In this document: one piece after another, positions 59,466 through 64,000 of the stretch
How positions within the stretch are numbered: the first letter of the stretch is position 1
Layout: each line of letters begins with the position of its first letter
From: Corallococcus macrosporus DSM 14697
Lineage (GTDB): Bacteria > Myxococcota > Myxococcia > Myxococcales > Myxococcaceae
DNA length: 64,000 nucleotides
Assembly (NCBI RefSeq): GCF_002305895.1
Contig: NZ_CP022203.1
Span: forward strand, 5,682,501 to 5,746,500
Direction of reading: 5' to 3'
Notes under the pieces: model-generated
The model's input: only the letters and a program-made list of their open reading frames with translations
Told to the model about the DNA's origin: nothing
Database searches by the model: none
Translations under genes and position numbers: made by a program

Positions 59466-61556
59466 TCAGTGCGTAATGATCTTCGGGGCAATGCCCTGAA
59501 GCGGGCCGGGCAGCGCGTCCATCATCTCACCAATCTTCGGCAGTGAGTTGCGGCCCTGGAACACGGACGCCAGGCGAGGGCGCCAGTACGGATTGAAGAA
59601 GTTGGGCTGCTCCGCCCAGTTGCCGGGACGGTGGTAGTAGGTCTGACCGCGGGAGATGACGTTGAGGCCTTCCACCAGGCCCAGGAACTTCTTCCGGTTG
59701 TTCAGCATCTCCAGCCCATCCGTGTCGGGCGTGAAGGCGAACTTCACCTTGCCTTCATCGTTGAGCAGCGCCGGCGCGTTGGTGCCCGTGCCGTCCTTGT
59801 TCTCCCGGTTCACCACCTGGTCCGGGTCCTTGTTCAGCGCGACCCAGGCCGTGGGCTGGTTGAAGTCCGCCGTACGCTTGGCGGCGTCCGACATGGAAGC
59901 GTTGGCGGTGGGGTTGCACACCGAGCCGAGCTGGCCGGGCTCGAAGTGCATGAAGGGCGTCAGCCCGCCCCAGGGGTGGTTGCCGTCCTGGACCGGCCTG
60001 ACGTTGGCCGCGTAGACGCGCGTCCTGACGACGCACGCCCCCAGGACCCTGGCCAGGCAGAACCTCGGGTCCTCATACAGACCGACCACGCCCTCGGCGC
60101 GCCGTGGACGCACGTGGCCCACCCAGCGCTCCGGGTTGTCGTAGTAGTTGACGCGCCAGTGGAGGCCACCCCGGGTCCCACCACTGTCGTGGTCGTTGAG
60201 CGCCCAGATGCTGGTCTTCGTCATGTGCTTGTAGGGCAGCTTGGCGCTCCCGCGGGCGGAGTCCCCCTTGCCCTTGCGATTGTCGCCGAAGCAGCGCCAG
60301 TAGTTGTCGTCCTTGTTGCACGACAGCGGGTTGTCCGCCTTGGCCACGCCAATGTCGATCTCCGCGGGGCCGAACTTGAGCCAATACGGGTCATCCGAGC
60401 CGATGTTGTCTCCCTGAGCCGTCATGCCCCAGGGATGGAGGTTGTCGTTCCAGTCCCGGATGTAGTTGCGGGCGTCGTTGCCAGGGCCCCTGCCCTTCTT
60501 CAGCGCGGCCGCGTTGGGGAACCCCGTGGAGAGCATGCGCGTCTGGCCGAGCTTCCCGAAGCTGAAGACCGGGGTGTCGATGCCATCGTTGAACAGGTCC
60601 CTCATGAAGCCGAGCATGTCCGGCAGCGGCAGCAGGTCCCCCATGCGGCGGCTGGTGATGAAGCCCTGAGGACACGCGCCTCCCTGGGCGTCGCAGCCGT
60701 AGCGCGTGGCGTTCGTGATGCCGCCCATGGAGCGCTTGGCCCGGGCGATGGGGTCATTGCGGTCCTTCTTCGTCACATCCAGCGCGCCGAACGGGTTCTT
60801 CCACGTGTTCGGCGCGAGCGGCTTGCCGCCCGAGTAGGGGCTGTGTGCCTGGCTGAAGAGGCACTGGCTGTAGAGCCCCGTCGCCAACTGGCTGGCCAGT
60901 GAGGAGATGTTGCTGTCGTTGTCGTCGATGACGGTCTGCGTGGTCTGCGTCACGTGCGTCGACGCGGACATCATCACCGCCTGGGACGCGAAGTACATCA
61001 CCCCGTTCAGCACGCGGTGCGCCGGGATGAGCCACTTCCCAATCTTGTCGTCCGGGTTCAGTCTCCGGATGACCTGCTGAATGGGTCTGAGGAACGAGTT
61101 GCGATACGCGTCCATGATACGGCCAATGGCCTTGATGACGGCGCTCACATAGGGAATGACGTTTTCCAGGATGGGACAGGCGACCGTCCAGAAGATGCCG
61201 CTGGGTGTGCCTGAACACGGATTCAACGTCTTCATGAAGCCGAAGATGTCCGTGAGGAACGCCTCGGCGGAGTAGATGAGCGACAGCAGCGACTGCCACA
61301 TCATCGCCGACACGTAGTGAGACACCTGCGTGCGGTTGGCGTACGCGTAGAAGTTGAACGCGCGCGCCTCCATGGCGGCCATGGAGTACGAGGCCGCGTC
61401 CGCCGTGTTCTGCAGGCGGATGCGCTCATGCACCGTGTGGCCGATGTTGACCGTGGTCAACACGGCGATGGACATGACCAGCACCATCAGGGCGGCCAGA
61501 ACCAAGGCCTGGCCTTCCTGGCGGCGGAAACTCTGTCGGAGGGTCCGGGTGAACAT
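59466..61556 (-). CDS. TadG-like large pseudopilin without the +5 glutamate
   Basis: A 696-residue protein with a leader RTLRQSFRRQE, then GQALVLAALMVLVMSIAVLT and the Tad-domain signature ERIRLQNTADAASYSMAAM (Q-N-x-A-D-A-A). The +5 position after Gly is Leu, not Glu, as in many TadG proteins, so processing is less certain. The large extracytoplasmic part contains further hydrophobic stretches (residues 85-190), then a long soluble, Trp/Asn-rich domain (HPWGMTAQGDNIG; THMTKTSIWALNDHDSGGT-like). It is between two TadE-like genes. It is one of the largest TadG-like proteins I would expect. Confidence 0.83.
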   Translation of the reverse strand: MFTRTLRQSFRRQEGQALVLAALMVLVMSIAVLTTVNIGHTVHERIRLQNTADAASYSMAAMEARAFNFYAYANRTQVSHYVSAMMWQSLLSLIYSAEAFLTDIFGFMKTLNPCSGTPSGIFWTVACPILENVIPYVSAVIKAIGRIMDAYRNSFLRPIQQVIRRLNPDDKIGKWLIPAHRVLNGVMYFASQAVMMSASTHVTQTTQTVIDDNDSNISSLASQLATGLYSQCLFSQAHSPYSGGKPLAPNTWKNPFGALDVTKKDRNDPIARAKRSMGGITNATRYGCDAQGGACPQGFITSRRMGDLLPLPDMLGFMRDLFNDGIDTPVFSFGKLGQTRMLSTGFPNAAALKKGRGPGNDARNYIRDWNDNLHPWGMTAQGDNIGSDDPYWLKFGPAEIDIGVAKADNPLSCNKDDNYWRCFGDNRKGKGDSARGSAKLPYKHMTKTSIWALNDHDSGGTRGGLHWRVNYYDNPERWVGHVRPRRAEGVVGLYEDPRFCLARVLGACVVRTRVYAANVRPVQDGNHPWGGLTPFMHFEPGQLGSVCNPTANASMSDAAKRTADFNQPTAWVALNKDPDQVVNRENKDGTGTNAPALLNDEGKVKFAFTPDTDGLEMLNNRKKFLGLVEGLNVISRGQTYYHRPGNWAEQPNFFNPYWRPRLASVFQGRNSLPKIGEMMDALPGPLQGIAPKIITH

Positions 61557-61577
61557 GGGTCGGGAGTCCTCTTCCTC

Positions 61578-62567
61578 TTACAGGCCCCATTCGGGGTTCA
61601 GGTGCATGATCCACTTGCGGTGGAAGTTGGACTGCATGCGCATGCTGTACGTCGCGGTCAGCGGCATGAAGTACCGCTTGCCAGCCAGATCGGAAACGAT
61701 GGGGACGCTGCCGTTGGCCAGCATCCAGAGCACGGTCATCTCGAGCGGATAGACGGAGTCGTACCCCATCTCGTGTTCGATGCCGCGGGCCCCCGCGAGC
61801 AACGGGGTGAGATTGCCACGCCGGTTCATCATGTTCGCGCGCGGGTCCACGGTGCTGCGGTCGATGGCGCCTCGCAGCGCCATGCCCGCGTTCGAGGCGA
61901 ACCACGAGTAGAAGATGATGGCGTTCGCGAAGGGTACGCGGAGCTGGTACCAGTAGCGCAGGCGGATGGTCAGCCGGGTGGACTTGCGGAACACCAGCTC
62001 CGCGTCGTCCGGCTCCGGCAGGTTGAAGAACTTGCGGATGTGGTTTTCGAGCGTGGGCACCTCCGGGAAGGAGTCCGCGCCGTCGAAGTCCAGCTCCTGC
62101 CACGCAGCGCCGCTGCGCAGCTTCCACAGCGAGTCAATGGGCGTGAAGTACGCGGGGCTGACGGTGTCCACCCGGATGACGCCGAACAGGTTGGACCCGT
62201 TGACCGTCCGGGGCACGCGGCCACCGCCGAAGTTCAGCATGCGCATGCCGGAGTCGTAGAGCTGGTGCAGGACGAACGTCTTGCCCAGCTCGACGATGTC
62301 GTCGGTGCGCCCCATGGTGGGAAGCAGCGCCACGATGGCCGCGTCGTGCATGCGCTCGTTGTTGCCGTTCCACACGATGCCGGCACGCGCGGCCTGGTAG
62401 GCGGCGTACTCCGTCATCAGCTTGGCGTGCTGCATCATCGTGAGCTGGATGATCCCCAGCGTCATGAAGACGGCGAGCGGCATGATCATGGCCGCTTCGA
62501 CGGCGGCCTGACCCGACTGCCGGCGAGACGCCCCCTGCGCTCGCGATTCCTGTGCTTCCTGTCCCAT
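61578..62567 (-). CDS. TadE-like pseudopilin
   Basis: A 329-residue prepilin-like protein: polar leader ending RRQS, then G|QAAVEAAMIMPLAVFMTL with Glu at +5, and TadE-like TMMQHAKLMTEYAAYQAARA. The C-terminal region is a soluble domain of about 270 residues (TRLTIRLRYWYQLRVPFANA; GYDSVYPLEMTVLW). It is the first gene of the prepilin-like series; no strong promoter is evident in the 97 bp upstream (only an isolated TTGACC and GATAAT with wrong spacing). Confidence 0.86.
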   Translation of the reverse strand: MGQEAQESRAQGASRRQSGQAAVEAAMIMPLAVFMTLGIIQLTMMQHAKLMTEYAAYQAARAGIVWNGNNERMHDAAIVALLPTMGRTDDIVELGKTFVLHQLYDSGMRMLNFGGGRVPRTVNGSNLFGVIRVDTVSPAYFTPIDSLWKLRSGAAWQELDFDGADSFPEVPTLENHIRKFFNLPEPDDAELVFRKSTRLTIRLRYWYQLRVPFANAIIFYSWFASNAGMALRGAIDRSTVDPRANMMNRRGNLTPLLAGARGIEHEMGYDSVYPLEMTVLWMLANGSVPIVSDLAGKRYFMPLTATYSMRMQSNFHRKWIMHLNPEWGL

Positions 62568-62664
62568 GAAGCCATTATCCGGGGACGGGTGTCAGAAGCG
62601 CATCGGTCAAATGGACAGACCTGTGCCTACGTTTCCCTCCCATTTGCTGAGAATCTACACCCTG

Positions 62665-64000
62665 CTATTTCGCGGGTTTGGCGGGCGGTGACTCACGCGA
62701 GAGCAGCCGGCGGGCGGCGCTGGCGGCGCTCGAGCCCGGCGCCTCCCGAAGCACGAGCCCGCACGCCGCGCGCCCCTCGGCGCCTCTCCCCAGGGCGAAC
62801 TCCGACTCACACAGTTGGCTCAGCAGCTCCCACCGCGGCTCTCCGGCAGCGCCCGCCGCCAGCGCCGAGCGGATCAGCGCGGATGCCCGCGCGTGATCCC
62901 CCGCCGCGAGCGCCGCCCGGGCCTTGCGTGACAGCTCGGTGACGGAAGGCGCCTGCGCCGGAGCGGCCGCCGCGGCGACGGGCGCATCCGGCTCGGAGGG
63001 AGGAGGCGGCGGCGGGGCCTCGGCCAGGACCTCGCCCTGGGCGGTGGCGTCCTCCATTTCCGTTGGGGCCTCCGGCGCCGCATCCCATGCGCTCGCGGAG
63101 GACATGCCGCGCCCCGCCGGCGCCTTGGAACCTATCCGAAGCGAGTCGCGCGGAGGAACGGCGCCGGGCGCCTGCGAGTCCGGCACCCGCCGCTTGGCCC
63201 GGCCCGCGGAGGCCACCTCGCGCGGCTCGGGCCGCTCCATTCCCCCGATGCCGTCCCCCGACTCCTCGTCCAGGTCCGCCCCTTCCGTCACCTGGGGGTC
63301 GAACCGCGGCGCCAGCCGCGCCATGTCGGCCTTGGGCACCGCGGCGGAGGGCGCGGGCGCCATGCGCTTCCCCTTGCTTTCGCGCTCGCCGCGCATCCGC
63401 ATGTCCAGCCCGCCGCCACTGCCCGCGTTGGACCAGTTCTCCGCCCGCGGCTTCGCCTCGCGCGGGGGCTCGGCCCCCATGGAATTCTTGGCCGGCGCCG
63501 CCACGTCCTTACGGCGGAGGGCGCTGGCCCCCGCCTCATCCGAGGGGGGCGTCGCCGGCATCGCGGCGGGCGCGGGCGCGGCGGGCGTGGGCGCTGGCGC
63601 GTATCCCTCGCTCGCGGTGGCGGCCGCCCCTTCCTCCTTCAGCACCACGGGCGAGGCCTGGGCCGCGCTCAAGTCAGGCCGCGTGAGCTCGGGGGCGCGG
63701 GCCTGGAGCGTCAGCAGGCCAAAGGTGCTCACGGAGGCCAGGCCCACCACGGGCAACAGCCAGCGGCGCCAGCGGGACGGCTTGGGCTCCGGGCCCGCTG
63801 CGGCGCGGCGCGCGGACTGCTGGGCGTAGGCCATCAGGGATTCCAGCCCCGCGTCCGGCGCGGGCTCCACCGCGAGCTGGGACATGGTGGCGCGCACGCC
63901 CCGGATGTCGTCCAGGGCCTGGGTGCAGCGGGCGCAGCCCTGCAGGTGCGCCTCGACGATGCGGGCTTCGGGCACCGGCAGCTCGCCATAGGCGAAGTCG
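62665..64000 (-). CDS. Zinc-finger anti-sigma-like membrane protein (5' end outside window)
   Basis: The visible 444 codons lack the start. The N-terminal part has a zf-HC2 motif (H-x3-C-x2-C in AHLQGCARCTQAL), typical of anti-sigma factors of ECF sigma factors. A transmembrane helix follows (LLPVVGLASVSTFGLLTL), then a long low-complexity Ala/Pro/Glu stretch and a C-terminal helical repeat region (LSRKARAALAAGDHARASAL; CESEFALGRGAEGRAACG). The gene upstream, off the window, is expected to be the sigma factor. It lies 97 bp upstream of the pseudopilin series in the same direction, so it may be a regulator of it or simply the last gene of a separate unit. Confidence 0.8.
   Translation of the reverse strand, partial: DFAYGELPVPEARIVEAHLQGCARCTQALDDIRGVRATMSQLAVEPAPDAGLESLMAYAQQSARRAAAGPEPKPSRWRRWLLPVVGLASVSTFGLLTLQARAPELTRPDLSAAQASPVVLKEEGAAATASEGYAPAPTPAAPAPAAMPATPPSDEAGASALRRKDVAAPAKNSMGAEPPREAKPRAENWSNAGSGGGLDMRMRGERESKGKRMAPAPSAAVPKADMARLAPRFDPQVTEGADLDEESGDGIGGMERPEPREVASAGRAKRRVPDSQAPGAVPPRDSLRIGSKAPAGRGMSSASAWDAAPEAPTEMEDATAQGEVLAEAPPPPPPSEPDAPVAAAAAPAQAPSVTELSRKARAALAAGDHARASALIRSALAAGAAGEPRWELLSQLCESEFALGRGAEGRAACGLVLREAPGSSAASAARRLLSRESPPAKPAK

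Noticed and set aside
48811-62567. A complete, free-standing Tad pilus operon
   Set aside because: No ATPase, secretin or prepilin peptidase is present in the window, so it cannot be a full system.

Overview
This high-GC window (roughly 70% by eye, with GTG and TTG starts common) comes from a myxobacterium, almost certainly Myxococcus xanthus or a close relative. The basis is three loci I recognise in the order known for that species: the rfbABC (wzm-wzt-rfbC) O-antigen export locus, the bactofilin-PadC locus, and the hybrid kinase SgmT, followed by a Tad-like gene set. No species was confirmed by a search.

Region 1 (1-24.7 kb) is a surface-polysaccharide island. A leftward rmlBDAC operon makes dTDP-L-rhamnose and runs into an MFS permease. 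A mixed set of glycosyltransferases follows: a GT4 with a long tail, a small helical protein, a frameshifted GT-C-like membrane protein, a GT4-GT2 fusion, a DUF2304-GT2 fusion and an intact GT-C-like membrane protein. A leftward operon wzm-wzt-rfbC-(methyltransferase/GT)-(GT4-GT2) completes it. The rhamnose enzymes, the WsaF-like rhamnosyltransferase module in RfbC and the ABC exporter together form a plausible route for a rhamnose-containing O-antigen assembled in the cytoplasm and exported by Wzm/Wzt.

Region 2 (24.8-32.3 kb) is mostly housekeeping: two tandem tRNA-Gly(GCC) genes with their own promoter and terminators, pgsA, a TPR-AIM24 protein, a DUF4124 lytic transglycosylase, then divergent nadB, a rhomboid protease and a LOG-family phosphoribohydrolase, and a leftward lipoprotein and pyrE.

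Region 3 (32.3-42.9 kb) holds the leftward bacN-bacO-bacP-padC-pyrE operon (bactofilin scaffold plus ParB-like CTPase adaptor for chromosome segregation), an alpha/beta hydrolase, an exported TPR protein, SgmT, and a divergent lipoprotein.

Region 4 (42.9-64 kb) is one long leftward gene series. Upstream lie four prepilin-like proteins (three large TadE/TadG-type, one 75-residue Flp-type), two exported unknowns, a membrane protein and a lipoprotein. Then come cpaB, tadB, tadC and two FHA proteins, running without a break into xseA, xseB, a single-domain response regulator, ispA, dxs and tlyA. There is no ATPase, secretin or prepilin peptidase here, so this is half of a split machine. It matches, by gene content and by gene count from sgmT, the second gene cluster of the Kil (Tad-like contact-dependent prey-killing) apparatus of M. 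xanthus. A partial zinc-finger anti-sigma-like gene closes the window.
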